Shown piece by piece: positions 43,280 to 52,629 of a stretch of 64,000 nt of DNA. Under the pieces are notes generated by a model, which saw only the letters and a program-made list of their open reading frames with translations, made no database searches and had not been told where the DNA came from. Every line of letters starts with the position of its first letter. Position 1 is the first letter of the stretch. The position numbers and the translations under genes were made by a program. The stretch is from an uncultured Eisenbergiella sp. (lineage in GTDB: Bacteria > Bacillota > Clostridia > Lachnospirales > Lachnospiraceae), in NCBI GenBank assembly GCA_910585455.1, contig CAJUEL010000015.1, forward strand, positions 1 through 64,000, read 5' to 3'.

Positions 43280-44728
43280 TCATCCCTTCCTGGCCAAAAC
43301 CGCGCATACATATTTCCAAACCCGTTCCACGGAAGAAATGCTCAGCTTCTCCTCCGTCGTATGAATATCCTTCATATCAGGTCCAATGGAAACACAATCC
43401 AGCTCTGGAATCTTTCCGGACAGGATCCCACACTCCAAACCGGCATGAATTGCCTCTACCCTGGGCATTTTCTGATACATTTCCTGATAAACGGCAACCA
43501 TTTTTTCGCGTAACAGAGAATCCGCCTTATACTCCCATGCCGGATAATCTCCTGATATCTCATAGCTTCCGCCTGCAAGAGCAAATAATGCCGCCAGCTT
43601 ATCAAGCAGCATTTCCTTTTCGCTGCCTACCGAGCTTCTCACCGAAAAATCCAGCTGCAGGCATTCTGCAGAAAGCTTCATGATCCCCAGATTCAACGAG
43701 GTCTGCACCAGTCCGGGAATATCTCCGCTCATTGCCTGTACGCCGTTTGGAAGCGCACACAAAAGCTCTGCTGCCCTTTGGCTGCTTTCCCCGGTCAATA
43801 CCTCGAAGGAGCCTTCCTCCTGTCCGGAAATCACCACCGAAAATCCGGGGTCCTTTACAGCAAGCTCTCTTTTTACCTGTGCCGTAAATACATGAACCGC
43901 CTGCTCAAGGCGCTCTGCCTCTTCCTTCCTCACCACAAGCGACATCCTGGTACAGCGCGGAATCGCATTATCAGCCAGTCCGCCCTCCATGGATGCCACA
44001 CGCACATCCGCCGTTTTCCGACAGGCGTAAAGAAGCCGTCCTGCCAGACAGTTGGAATTGCCTCTCTCTTTATGAATCTCCCCGCCGGAATGACCGCCAA
44101 GGAGCCCTTCCAGGCTGACATGATACAGACAGCCGTCCAGCTTCTCATATTCTGCGGGCAGCTGTCCGTACAGCCGCGCGCCGCCGGCACAGCCCGTCAG
44201 AAAAATGCCCTCTTCATCGGAATCCAGATTCAGCATCCGCTTTCCCCGGCAAATGCCGGGATCAATCGCGCGGGCGCCGTCCATACCGGTTTCTTCATCC
44301 ACCGTAAAAATCGCCTCGATTCTCGGGTGGGCGATCGAATCCGAATCCAGAATGGCGAGCATATACGCTACCGCGATCCCGTCGTCGCCGCCCAGGCTCG
44401 TGCCTTCGGCATACAACCAGTCCCCGTCGATCGCCACATCCAGCCCCTCTGTCCTCATATCCTTTGGGCAATCCGGCTTCTTCACCGCCACCATGTCCAT
44501 ATGTCCCTGCAAAATCAGCGGCTCCTCTGCCTCATACCCCGGCGTCGCCTCTCTGACAATGATCACGTTCTTTACGTCATCCTGTACGTATTCGAGCTTT
44601 CTCTCCCGGGCAAACGCTGCCAGATAATCGCTGATCGCCTCCACATTGCCGGAACCATGGGGGATCCTGCAGATTTCTCCGAAAAACCTGAATACCTCTT
44701 TTGCATCTGATTGATTCAATCTTTCCAT
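43280..44728 (-). CDS. pepD: aminoacyl-histidine dipeptidase (M20)
   Basis: 482 residues, typical for the PepD branch of M20 metallopeptidases, which cleave Xaa-His dipeptides in the cytoplasm. Metal and catalytic motifs are present in order: LQGHMDMVAVKK near 76, SLGGDDGIAVAYMLAILDSD near 113, DEETGMDGA near 143, LDSDEEG near 167, and HSGGEIHKERGN near 215. The C-terminal ligand motif (AIHAGLECGIL) is also kept. It stands alone. Confidence 0.93.
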   Translation of the reverse strand: MERLNQSDAKEVFRFFGEICRIPHGSGNVEAISDYLAAFARERKLEYVQDDVKNVIIVREATPGYEAEEPLILQGHMDMVAVKKPDCPKDMRTEGLDVAIDGDWLYAEGTSLGGDDGIAVAYMLAILDSDSIAHPRIEAIFTVDEETGMDGARAIDPGICRGKRMLNLDSDEEGIFLTGCAGGARLYGQLPAEYEKLDGCLYHVSLEGLLGGHSGGEIHKERGNSNCLAGRLLYACRKTADVRVASMEGGLADNAIPRCTRMSLVVRKEEAERLEQAVHVFTAQVKRELAVKDPGFSVVISGQEEGSFEVLTGESSQRAAELLCALPNGVQAMSGDIPGLVQTSLNLGIMKLSAECLQLDFSVRSSVGSEKEMLLDKLAALFALAGGSYEISGDYPAWEYKADSLLREKMVAVYQEMYQKMPRVEAIHAGLECGILSGKIPELDCVSIGPDMKDIHTTEEKLSISSVERVWKYVCAVLARKG

Positions 44729-44804
44729 TCAGATCACCTCTGCATCCTTATATCAATATCGCGGCCAGACAGCGTGTAAACGAATACTGTCAAACCGTTT
44801 CCAC

Positions 44805-44921
44805 TCAATCCTCCCCGCTGTCATCCACATCCGCTGCAACAGCAGAGACCACGGACGATACCACTGCGATCACCACCGCAATAATGATAACCAATAATCC
44901 ACCGCCTAATACAACAAACAT
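44805..44921 (-). CDS. 38-residue single-span membrane peptide
   Basis: ATG 44921 is preceded by AAGGAGG with six nt spacing, one of the best ribosome sites in the window. The product is one hydrophobic helix (VVLGGGLLVIIIAVVIAVVS) with an acidic tail (ADVDDSGED). A longer reading from 45011 lacks a ribosome site. No family recognised. Confidence 0.65.
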   Translation of the reverse strand: MFVVLGGGLLVIIIAVVIAVVSSVVSAVAADVDDSGED

Positions 44922-45088
44922 ATGCTTCCTCCTTACTATCATATCCTGCGGATATAAAATCCGCATCAAATCTTCTGTCTGGAATACGGACCGTTCTCTA
45001 CCGGCAGCCATGCAAGCCTGTCGGTATGGTTATCTCTATATTCCATCTTACCCAGTTTACCACAGAAATTCATTTGACACAACATCGT

Positions 45089-45982
45089 TTATGGCACATC
45101 TTTTTCCGGAATCTGGACTAATATTACCGCAATGAACACCAAAAAGCATCCAAAAAGCTCCCTGCCGCTCAGCTTCTGCCCCAAAAGCACCCAGCCAGCC
45201 AAAACAGAGACCACTGATTCCATGCTCAAAAGCAGAGAGGCTATCGTAGGCTCCACCTTTTTTTGTCCCACTACCTGCAGTGTATACGCCACACCGCAGG
45301 ACATGACTCCCGCATACAAAATCGGCATCCAGCCCGCAAGAAGCGCGCTCAGGGCAGGCTTTTCCAGAATCAATGCCAACGCCGTACAAATGATTCCGCT
45401 CGTCAAAAATTGCAGGCAGGACAGCTTGATGCTGTCCATCTTCGGGGAAAAATAATCCACCACCAGAATATGACCGGAAAACACCACTGCGCACAGAAGC
45501 ACATAGCCATCCCCTCTGCTGATGGAAAATTCGCCGGAAATACACAGCAAATACATGCCGATCACCGCAATCACCGCGCCTGTCCAGATCTTTGCCCCGA
45601 TTTTTTTGTGCAGAAAAATGCCGCATACCGGAACGATGATGATATAAAGGGTGGTCAAAAATCCCGCCTTTCCCACCGTCGTATACTGGATGCCGATCTG
45701 CTGCAGAAGGCTCGCTACGCACAGCACTACGCCACAGCAGATGCCGCCGCGCAAAAGCTCCCTGCGGTCAGAGCCTTCCTGCTCTTTTTCCTTTCCGTTT
45801 TTATCCCGATACCAGATCACAGGCAGCAGCACGATGCCGCCGATCAAAAATCTTACGCCGTTAAAGGTAAAGGGACCCATATAATCCATCCCCACACTCT
45901 GCGCCACAAAGGCGACGCCCCAGATAAAGGCCGCCAGAAAAAGCAACAGACTGTATCGGATGGAGATTTTCTTTTGTTCCAT
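45089..45982 (-). CDS. DMT superfamily (EamA) transporter
   Basis: 297 residues with about ten hydrophobic helices in two EamA repeats. Typical motifs are AAFIWGVAFVAQSVGMDYMGPFT near the start, FTFNGVRFLIGG near 38 and SLLLSMESVVSVLAGWVLLGQ near 250. It is a membrane exporter of amino acids or other metabolites; the substrate cannot be deduced. 77 nt separate its stop from the next gene upstream, and it is not in an evident operon. Confidence 0.88.
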   Translation of the reverse strand: MEQKKISIRYSLLLFLAAFIWGVAFVAQSVGMDYMGPFTFNGVRFLIGGIVLLPVIWYRDKNGKEKEQEGSDRRELLRGGICCGVVLCVASLLQQIGIQYTTVGKAGFLTTLYIIIVPVCGIFLHKKIGAKIWTGAVIAVIGMYLLCISGEFSISRGDGYVLLCAVVFSGHILVVDYFSPKMDSIKLSCLQFLTSGIICTALALILEKPALSALLAGWMPILYAGVMSCGVAYTLQVVGQKKVEPTIASLLLSMESVVSVLAGWVLLGQKLSGRELFGCFLVFIAVILVQIPEKDVP

Positions 45983-46065
45983 CTTCTTACTCCTGCAGGA
46001 TTGTCTGAATCAGAAGAACCGAAGAAGCCGTCGGTCCCTCCGGTTCTCAATCCAGCTTTTTATCC

Positions 46066-46566
46066 TCATTCCCGGATCACTTTTGCAAAAATTTCCGCCA
46101 CCACTTCCCGGATCGACTTTTCTTCGCAGTCCACCGTAGCGTCCGCATACCGCTCATACAGCGGAACGCGCTCATCATAAAGCTGCTGCAGGGTCTGCCC
46201 TTCCCGCAGCGTCACGCCGCGCTGGTGCAGATCCCCCAGCCTTTCCGCGATCGCCTGACAGGAAAGCTTTAAGTAGACGATTGTCCCGATCTCCCGCAGG
46301 TGCTTCATCGCCTCCCTGCCGTATATGACGCTGCCGCCCGTCGCAATGACGGAATGCTTCACCTGCAGGGCGGCGTTTACCCGGTTTTCCACCTGCCGAA
46401 AGCCTGTGTTTCCTTCCTTCGTGATGATTTCATGCAAAAGCATGCCGGTCTGCTCCTGAATCACAAGATCGGAATCCACGAAGGAAAGTCCCGCGTGCTT
46501 GGCCAACACCACGCCCACCGTGCTCTTTCCCGCACCCGGCATTCCGATCAGCACTATATTTTTCAT
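46066..46566 (-). CDS. aroK: shikimate kinase
   Basis: 166 residues from ATG 46566, four nt below the ridA stop. The P-loop GMPGAGKST lies at about 8-16, then DSDLVIQEQTG (shikimate-binding Asp), FRQVENRV and ATGGSVI near 80. It phosphorylates shikimate in the chorismate pathway. No other aro gene is near; it forms the end of an hflX-hypothetical-ridA-aroK run. Confidence 0.9.
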   Translation of the reverse strand: MKNIVLIGMPGAGKSTVGVVLAKHAGLSFVDSDLVIQEQTGMLLHEIITKEGNTGFRQVENRVNAALQVKHSVIATGGSVIYGREAMKHLREIGTIVYLKLSCQAIAERLGDLHQRGVTLREGQTLQQLYDERVPLYERYADATVDCEEKSIREVVAEIFAKVIRE

Positions 46567-46570
46567 AACG

Positions 46571-46954
46571 TTATTTGCCGCCCAGATATGCGACCACTTC
46601 CACCTCACACAGCACATCCTTCGGAAGCTGCTTTACCGCTACGCAGCTTCTCGCCGGTTTTTCGGTAAAATACTTCTCATAGACGCTGTTGAACGCGGCA
46701 AAATCTCCCATATCCGCCAGAAAACAGGTGGTTTTCACCACATTCTCATAGTCCGTACCGGCAGCCTCTAAAATTGCGCCCACATTTTTCATCACCTGCT
46801 GTGCCTGCGCCTCAATGCCCTCCGCTTCGATCGCGCCGTTTGCCGGATTGATCGGGATCTGTCCCGAAGCGAATAAAAAATCGCCCGCCACAATCGCCTG
46901 AGAATAAGGCCCGATCGCCGCCGGCGCCTTGTCCGTAGATAGTTTCCGCAACAT
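46571..46954 (-). CDS. ridA: RidA family enamine/imine deaminase
   Basis: 127 residues from ATG 46954 (AGGAGG nine nt upstream). The family signatures IGPYSQAIVAGDFLFASGQIP and the active-site Arg in PARSCVAVKQLP (near 105) are present. RidA hydrolyses reactive 2-aminoacrylate-type enamines released by PLP enzymes. The C-terminal CEVEVVAYLG completes the motif set. Confidence 0.95.
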   Translation of the reverse strand: MLRKLSTDKAPAAIGPYSQAIVAGDFLFASGQIPINPANGAIEAEGIEAQAQQVMKNVGAILEAAGTDYENVVKTTCFLADMGDFAAFNSVYEKYFTEKPARSCVAVKQLPKDVLCEVEVVAYLGGK

Positions 46955-47014
46955 AGTTTGTTCCTCCTTCAAAAAATTTTATCCGCATCAGTATAGCATA
47001 ATTACAGCGGTCTG

Positions 47015-47245
47015 TCACTCTTCAAATGCGACCGTAACGTAAAATCCCCGTTCGTTTTCAATCACCGCCGTCACATCGCCCTCCCGTGCCAAAAGCCGCT
47101 CCCGGAACGGAAAATTGCCGGACATTGCAAGAGCCGGGTCTATCGTGTAATAATAGTTGCTGGGCAGGACGCCCTCCGTCACCGTCACATGATCGCCCTC
47201 CTTTAAAAGTCCGGGGCGCTCCATCTTAAATTCCATCGATCTCAT
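47015..47245 (-). CDS. hypothetical protein coupled to hflX
   Basis: 76 residues; family not recognised. Its ATG overlaps the hflX stop (ATGA), so translation is coupled. The sequence starts with a Lys/Glu/Gly-rich segment (LLKEGDHVTVTEG) and ends with beta strands (DVTAVIENERGFYVTVAFEE), which suggests a small SH3-like barrel. It sits between hflX and ridA. Confidence 0.7.
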   Translation of the reverse strand: MRSMEFKMERPGLLKEGDHVTVTEGVLPSNYYYTIDPALAMSGNFPFRERLLAREGDVTAVIENERGFYVTVAFEE

Positions 47246-48549
47246 GATGCCGCCTCCACCTTTTTCCCGGTGATATATTTCTCATACCGGCCGGCATCGC
47301 TCTTTTTACACTGCAATTTCAAAATCACGCCTTCCCCGCTGTAATCCATGGCATGCACGACCGCGTTTTCTTTCAGATAAGAAACTGTCGCGCCGTCCCC
47401 ATAGGGAATGAGCATCTCGCAGTCCACATAGTCCGCAAAAAGCTTTTGGCGGATCAGGGACAAAAGCTCCAAAAGACCGGTTCCGCTTTTTGCCGACATA
47501 TAAATTTTATCGCCCACAACCTTCGGCAGCTCCTCCGCCTCCATAACCAGCTCTGCCTTGTTCATCACATACAGACAGGGAATCGTTTCCGCCCCCAGCT
47601 CCTTTAACGTGTCATGAGTCACCCGCATCTGTTCCCTGTGATGGGGATCCGAAAAATCCACCACCTGTAGCAGCAGGTCCGCATTGCACGCCTCCGCCAG
47701 CGTGGACCGAAACGCTTTCACCAGCGTATGGGGCAGCCTGTCGATGAACCCGACCGTATCCGACAGCAGAAAATCCCGGTTGTCTCCCGGAGAAATCCGG
47801 CGCACTGTCGTATCCAGCGTGGCAAAAAGCATATCCTTCTCCATGACCTTTTTCTCTTCGTCCCCCATATATTCATCCAGCATCCGGTTTAACAGCGTGG
47901 ATTTTCCCGCGTTGGTATAGCCCACCAGCGCGACGGAAGGCAGGTCGCTTTCCTTGCGCCGTTTTCTCTGGATGGCGCGGTCCTGTTCAATCGCCTCAAG
48001 CTCCTTTCTTAAGTCACTGATTCGTTTTTCAATTTTTCTGCGGTCCAGCTCCAGCTTCTTTTCTCCCGCGCCCTTATTGGAAAAGCCGCCGCCGGCTCCC
48101 GCACCGCCGCCCGCTCCGGCTCCGCCTCCCTGCCTGGAAAGCGCTTCCCGCATGCCCACAAGCCGGGGCAGCATATACTGGAGATTCGCACTCTCCACCT
48201 GCAGGCGCGCTTCCTTCGTTTTCGCCCGCCTGTCAAAGATTTCCAGAATCAGGTTGGTGCGGTCCAGCACGGACACCTCGATCTCCTTCTGCAGATTTCT
48301 CTGCTGGGACGGTGTCAGGGAATTGTCAAAAATGACGTATTCTGCTTCCAGCATGGACGCCAGGTTTTTCACCTCCTCCACTTTGCCGCTTCCGATATAA
48401 AAGGCGTTGTTGACCGCCGGAAGGTTCTGGACCGCCTTCGCCGCCACCTCCAGCTCGCACGCCTCCGCCAGGCTCTCCAGTTCTTCCATGGAATGTTCAA
48501 AATCGGGATCATCATTCAGATTCACGCCGACCAGTATCGCTTTTTGCAT
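47242..48549 (-). CDS. hflX: ribosome-associated GTPase HflX
   Basis: 435 residues from ATG 48549 (AAAGGAG six nt upstream). The N-terminal HflX domain (KAILVGVNLN, SLTPSQQRNL, RTNLILEIFDRRAKTKEARLQ) is followed by a glycine-rich linker (GGGAGAGGG), a coiled coil and the G domain (GYTNAGKSTL near 215, DTVGFIDRLPH near 260, NKAEL near 330). HflX splits stalled 70S ribosomes under stress. It leads the hflX-hypothetical-ridA-aroK run. Confidence 0.95.
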   Translation of the reverse strand: MQKAILVGVNLNDDPDFEHSMEELESLAEACELEVAAKAVQNLPAVNNAFYIGSGKVEEVKNLASMLEAEYVIFDNSLTPSQQRNLQKEIEVSVLDRTNLILEIFDRRAKTKEARLQVESANLQYMLPRLVGMREALSRQGGGAGAGGGAGAGGGFSNKGAGEKKLELDRRKIEKRISDLRKELEAIEQDRAIQRKRRKESDLPSVALVGYTNAGKSTLLNRMLDEYMGDEEKKVMEKDMLFATLDTTVRRISPGDNRDFLLSDTVGFIDRLPHTLVKAFRSTLAEACNADLLLQVVDFSDPHHREQMRVTHDTLKELGAETIPCLYVMNKAELVMEAEELPKVVGDKIYMSAKSGTGLLELLSLIRQKLFADYVDCEMLIPYGDGATVSYLKENAVVHAMDYSGEGVILKLQCKKSDAGRYEKYITGKKVEAAS

Positions 48550-48661
48550 GCCGTCTCCTTTCCCGCCCATCACCGGGCGCAATCACCTATGCTTTCATCA
48601 TATCCTTCGATGAAAATCCTGTCAATAATGAATATTGGGGAATTCAATGTGTAAATGCCAC

Positions 48662-48796
48662 GCCCCGGCGGCACAATATTCCCTCGTCGCCACGCTTGCG
48701 CTCTGTGAAAAACGCAGCAGTGCTAAGCTCGAAAAAACCTCGCTAAGCACTGGCGTTTTTCAAAGGGCTCCTCGTGGAATATTGTGCCGCCGGGGC
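48662..48796. repeat. 135-bp long-hairpin element, family B copy 2
   Basis: The ends pair over 21 bp: GCCCCGGCGGCAC then AATATTCC on the left, and the exact complement at 48776-48796. The core (48706-48761) has GAAAAACGC, then CAGTGCTAAGC / GCTAAGCACTG around a 13-nt loop, then GCGTTTTTC. The core matches the 40.4-kb element, including the flank CGCTT-CGCTC; the outer arms do not match. It lies between hflX and a divergent small gene. Confidence 0.75.
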
Positions 48797-48987
48797 TGGT
48801 TTTCTAAACCGCTGAAATGGTCCTTATTTTATGGTATTTCCTGCTCGGGATAAAGCGTCGGGAAGCAATAACACAGCAGCATCTAAACTGCCATAATGGA
48901 ATGAAAGTATCTTTACAGAAAAAACTGTTATCTGGTATAATGAATGTAACCTGTGGACGGCGCATGAAAACGAAGGTAGGTGATTGT

Positions 48988-49170
48988 ATGCCAACAAACG
49001 AAAAAGAATATAACGGGTATCTTCTTGATCAGCTTGAGTTGATTGAGCGGTTGGAGCTGGTTCTGGAAAATGACGATATTGATGCGGTGAAAAAGCAGCT
49101 TGCACTGGAAAAGAAATTCGTAGAACGCAAGCTTTATCAAAATCCGCCGTTGCAGGAAGAAATCCGCTGA
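48988..49170 (+). CDS. 60-residue hypothetical protein
   Basis: ATG 48988 has AGGTG seven nt upstream. The product is charged and helical (LLDQLELIERLELVLENDDIDAVKK) with no signal or membrane segment; family not recognised. The frame is open upstream for 57 codons, but that part overlaps the hairpin region and lacks a ribosome site. Flanked by the two kinds of hairpin element. Confidence 0.6.
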   Translation: MPTNEKEYNGYLLDQLELIERLELVLENDDIDAVKKQLALEKKFVERKLYQNPPLQEEIR

Positions 49171-49355
49171 TTCCATCAGACAGTTCTATCAACGGGAGCA
49201 AAACCTTCCTTATATTATAGGAACTTTTGCTCCCATTCACATTTCAAATCCCGATTGCATTAAATAAATTAAGTGGTATAATAGGGCGTATATGAAAGAC
49301 TTACATTTTTTTATCAGTGTCAACCGATAATGGATATAGGATAGCTTCACAGACA

Positions 49356-49657
49356 GGCATCCCAAACCCTGACAGGGGCGCTGGGGCGGCGGGAGGCTCT
49401 CCGTCCGCAGGGGACAGGCGGTTTTTCATGACCTTGTATCCCGGACGGAGAAATTCCCACAAAGCCGCAGGGCGTTCCTGCATCAGGGCGCAAAACTGTC
49501 CGAACAACGTGAGTTTTTTGCGCCCTGATGCGTTTTTGGAATGCACTGTGGCTTTGCCGGAATTTCCCGTCCGGGATACGGGCCATGAAAACCGCCTGTC
49601 CCCTGTGGACGGAGAGCCTCCCGCCGCCCCGGCGCCCCTGTCAGGGTTTGGGATGCC
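49356..49657. repeat. 302-bp long-hairpin element, family A copy 2
   Basis: GGCATCCCAAACCCTGACAG at the left end pairs with CTGTCAGGGTTTGGGATGCC at the right. The central stem GGGCGCAAAA/TTTTGCGCCC holds a 20-nt loop (49496-49515) that differs by two bases from the loop of the 7.66-kb element. Shared inner blocks include GGACGGAGAAATTCCCA and GGGGACAGGC. The outer arms differ. It ends 55 nt before the trkA start. Confidence 0.8.
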
Positions 49658-49712
49658 GTCCGGACCGCTAATCTATCCCCTTACCGGCTGCTCACCTGCA
49701 TGGAGAAAAAGT

Positions 49713-51068
49713 ATGAACATCATTATTATTGGCTGCGGAAAGGTCGGCCTTACATTGGCTGAGCTTTTGTCCGCGGAACATCATGACGTCGTCCTGGTGG
49801 ACGAATCCGGTCAGAAGCTGAAATCGATTCCCGAATCCCTGGATGCGCTGCGCGTGCCGGGAAACGGCGCTTCCATCGCCACCCTGCGGGAGGCAGGCGT
49901 GGAAACCGCGGATATTCTGATCTGTGTCACCGGTACGGACGAGGTAAACCTGCTGTGCTGTCTGATCGCCAAGAAGATCAGCAAATGCCACACCATCGCC
50001 CGGGTGCGCAATCCGATCTACAATCAGGAAATCGAATTCATCAAGGAAAAATTCGGCATTTCCATGATCATCAACCCGGAGCTGACCGCCGCCGGTGAAA
50101 TATCCCGCCTGCTGCGTTTTCCCTCCGCCATCAAGATCGATACCTTTGCAAAGGGGCGGGTGGAGCTGTTGAAATTCCGCATCCGTCCGGAGTTTAAGCT
50201 GAATGATATGCCAGTTTTCCAGCTGGGCAAAACCTACAGCAACGTCCTGATCTGCGCTGTGGAACGGGGCAATGAGATTTCGATCCCTGACGGTAATTTC
50301 GTGTTAAAGGATAACGATACGCTTTCCATCGTCGCCTCGCCGAAGCATGCGGCGGAATTTTTCCACAGCATCGGCGTAAAGACCAATCAGGTGCGCAATA
50401 CGCTGATGGTGGGCGGCGGCAAGATCGCTTATTATACCGCCCGTTTTTTACAGGAAATGAAAATTGACGTCCGCATCGTGGAAATCAACCAGGCGCGCTG
50501 CGACGAGCTCTCCGAGCTTTTGCCGGGCGCAACCATCATTCAGGGCGACGGCACCGACAAGCAGCTGCTTTTGGAGGAGGGACTTGCCGAGGCGGAATCC
50601 TTCGTCACGCTGACCAGTCTGGATGAAGAAAACGTGCTGCTCTCCCTCTATGCCCAGGCAAACTCCCGGGCGAAGCTGGTGACGAAGGTCAACAAAATTT
50701 CCTTCACGGATATCATCAACAATCTGGATATCGGCAGCGTCATTTATCCCAAATATCTGACCGCCGATTACATCCTCCAATACGTGCGCGCCATGCAGAA
50801 CTCCATCGGTTCCAACGTGGAGACGCTCTATCAGATTCTGGACAACCGGGCGGAAGCGCTGGAATTTGCCATCCGGGAGAAATCCGTGGTGACGGATATT
50901 CCGCTTTCTGAGCTTTCCTTAAAAAAGAATCTGCTGATCGGCTGCATCAACCGGCACGGAAAGATCCGCATTCCCCGCGGACAGGATTCTATCCAGGTGG
51001 GGGATACGGTCATCATTGTCACCACGCAAAAGGGACTTCACGATATCCAGGATATTTTGAGAAAGTAG
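49713..51068 (+). CDS. trkA: Trk potassium transporter regulatory subunit TrkA
   Basis: 451 residues from ATG 49713 (GGAG eight nt upstream). Two NAD-binding RCK domains are present: MNIIIIGCGKVGLTLAELL at residue 1 and LMVGGGKIAYYTARFL near 232, each with a following RCK_C part. TrkA gates the TrkH channel in response to nucleotides. The open frame extends 132 codons upstream through the hairpin element, but this is a consequence of its GC-rich arms. Nine nt separate it from trkH. Confidence 0.95.
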   Translation: MNIIIIGCGKVGLTLAELLSAEHHDVVLVDESGQKLKSIPESLDALRVPGNGASIATLREAGVETADILICVTGTDEVNLLCCLIAKKISKCHTIARVRNPIYNQEIEFIKEKFGISMIINPELTAAGEISRLLRFPSAIKIDTFAKGRVELLKFRIRPEFKLNDMPVFQLGKTYSNVLICAVERGNEISIPDGNFVLKDNDTLSIVASPKHAAEFFHSIGVKTNQVRNTLMVGGGKIAYYTARFLQEMKIDVRIVEINQARCDELSELLPGATIIQGDGTDKQLLLEEGLAEAESFVTLTSLDEENVLLSLYAQANSRAKLVTKVNKISFTDIINNLDIGSVIYPKYLTADYILQYVRAMQNSIGSNVETLYQILDNRAEALEFAIREKSVVTDIPLSELSLKKNLLIGCINRHGKIRIPRGQDSIQVGDTVIIVTTQKGLHDIQDILRK

Positions 51069-51077
51069 GCTTTTACC

Positions 51078-52517
51078 ATGAATTATTCCATCGTATTTTA
51101 TATCATCGGCTGGATTTTAAATATGGAAGCCGCTTTCATGCTGCTTCCCTGCGCTGTGGCGCTCATCTACCGGGAACCCTCCGGCTGGGCGTTTGCCGTC
51201 ACGATTCTTGCAAGTTTGTGCATCGGCATTCCCCTCACCATCAAAAAACCCGCAAACCGGGTCTTTTATCTGCGGGAGGGCTTTGTGACCACCTCCTTAA
51301 GCTGGATCTTGTTAAGCTGCATCGGGGCGCTGCCCTTTTGCATCTCCGGCTATATCCCCAATCCGGTGGACGCGGTCTTTGAAACGGTTTCCGGCTTCAC
51401 CACCACCGGCGCCAGCATTTTAAACGATGTGGAAGCGCTGTCTCATTGTATGCTGTTCTGGCGCAGCTTCACCCACTGGATCGGCGGCATGGGCGTGCTC
51501 GTTTTTCTGCTGATTCTGCTTCCCATGACGGGCGGCAGCAACATGAACCTGATGAAAGCGGAAAGCCCCGGTCCCTCGGTCAGCCGTCTGCTTCCAAAGG
51601 TATCCTCCTCCGCCAGGATTTTGTATCTGATTTACATTTTTATGACCGTGGTGGAAATCATTTTGCTGCTATTTGGCGGCATGTCCATGTTTGACGCGCT
51701 GACCCTTTCCTTCGGCACGGCGGGCACCGGCGGCTTCGGCACCCGTAATGACAGCATTGCCGGATATTCGATCTATTGTCAGGTGATCATCACCGTGTTC
51801 ATGATCCTGTTCGGTGTGAACTTCAACGTTTATTTTCTGATCCTGTTTAAGAAATGGAAGCAGGCATTTAAAAACGAAGAGGTCATCACCTACCTGCTGA
51901 TCATCCTCGCTTCCACGCTGCTCATCACCTGGAATGCGCGGCAATCCTTTTCCGGCTATCCGGAAGCATTTCAGCAGGCGGCATTTCAGGTCGGCTCCAT
52001 CATCACCACCACCGGCTATGCTACAACGGATTTTAATTTGTGGCCTCAGACCTCCCGGACCGTGCTCGTGCTGCTCATGTTCATCGGCGCCTGCGCAGGC
52101 TCTACCGGCGGCGGCGTCAAGGTCTCCCGCTTCCTGATCCTCATCAAGACAGTGGCGAAGGAGCTAAAGCTTTTGCTGCATCCCCGCAGTATCAAAAAGG
52201 TCCGTATCGACGGCAAGACGATCGAGCATGAGACCGTCCGGTCCACCAACGTTTTCATGTTCACCTATATTTTGATTTTTGCGATCTCCATGTTTTTGCT
52301 CACCTTTGACAATTATGACCTGACCACCACCTTTACGGCGGTGGCGGCGACCCTGAACAATATCGGACCGGGTCTGGAGCTGGTCGGTCCTACTGGCAAC
52401 TTCTCCTTCTTTTCCAACGGTTCCAAGCTGGTCATGATCTTTGACATGCTCGCCGGCAGGCTGGAGCTTTTCCCCATGCTCCTCCTCTTCAACAAGAGCA
52501 CCTGGAAAAAGTTTTGA
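51078..52517 (+). CDS. trkH: TrkH family potassium uptake channel
   Basis: 479 residues with about ten membrane segments. The selectivity-filter-like repeats are visible (TVSGFTTTGASIL near 110, GTAGTGGFGTRN near 215, ITTTGYATTDF near 310, NIGPGLELVGP near 430). The conserved WRSFTHWIGGMG block lies near 130. It is the potassium-translocating subunit of the Trk/Ktr system, forming an operon with trkA. Confidence 0.95.
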   Translation: MNYSIVFYIIGWILNMEAAFMLLPCAVALIYREPSGWAFAVTILASLCIGIPLTIKKPANRVFYLREGFVTTSLSWILLSCIGALPFCISGYIPNPVDAVFETVSGFTTTGASILNDVEALSHCMLFWRSFTHWIGGMGVLVFLLILLPMTGGSNMNLMKAESPGPSVSRLLPKVSSSARILYLIYIFMTVVEIILLLFGGMSMFDALTLSFGTAGTGGFGTRNDSIAGYSIYCQVIITVFMILFGVNFNVYFLILFKKWKQAFKNEEVITYLLIILASTLLITWNARQSFSGYPEAFQQAAFQVGSIITTTGYATTDFNLWPQTSRTVLVLLMFIGACAGSTGGGVKVSRFLILIKTVAKELKLLLHPRSIKKVRIDGKTIEHETVRSTNVFMFTYILIFAISMFLLTFDNYDLTTTFTAVAATLNNIGPGLELVGPTGNFSFFSNGSKLVMIFDMLAGRLELFPMLLLFNKSTWKKF

Positions 52518-52590
52518 TATAACAGTTCTGCACGTTTACCGCGCAAACCGCGAGAAATCATGCCGGCAGCGGCACAGCAGGCGGCGGACA

Positions 52591-52628
52591 AAAAAAGAGG
52601 GCAGCATAGAATCCTGCCCTCTTTTTTT
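52591..52628. terminator. bidirectional terminator between trkH and the M29 peptidase gene
   Basis: AAAAAAGAGGGCAG and CTGCCCTCTTTTTT form a long perfect stem with an 8-nt loop and T7. The two flanking genes converge here, so it serves both. Confidence 0.9.
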
Positions 52629-52629
52629 A

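Noticed and set aside
43778..44710. 310-residue plus-strand frame opposite pepD
   Set aside because: Antisense shadow without ribosome site; pepD on the other strand has complete catalytic motifs.
49317..49712. Upstream extension of trkA by 132 codons
   Set aside because: Covers the family A hairpin; TrkA motifs begin exactly at 49713, which has its own ribosome site.
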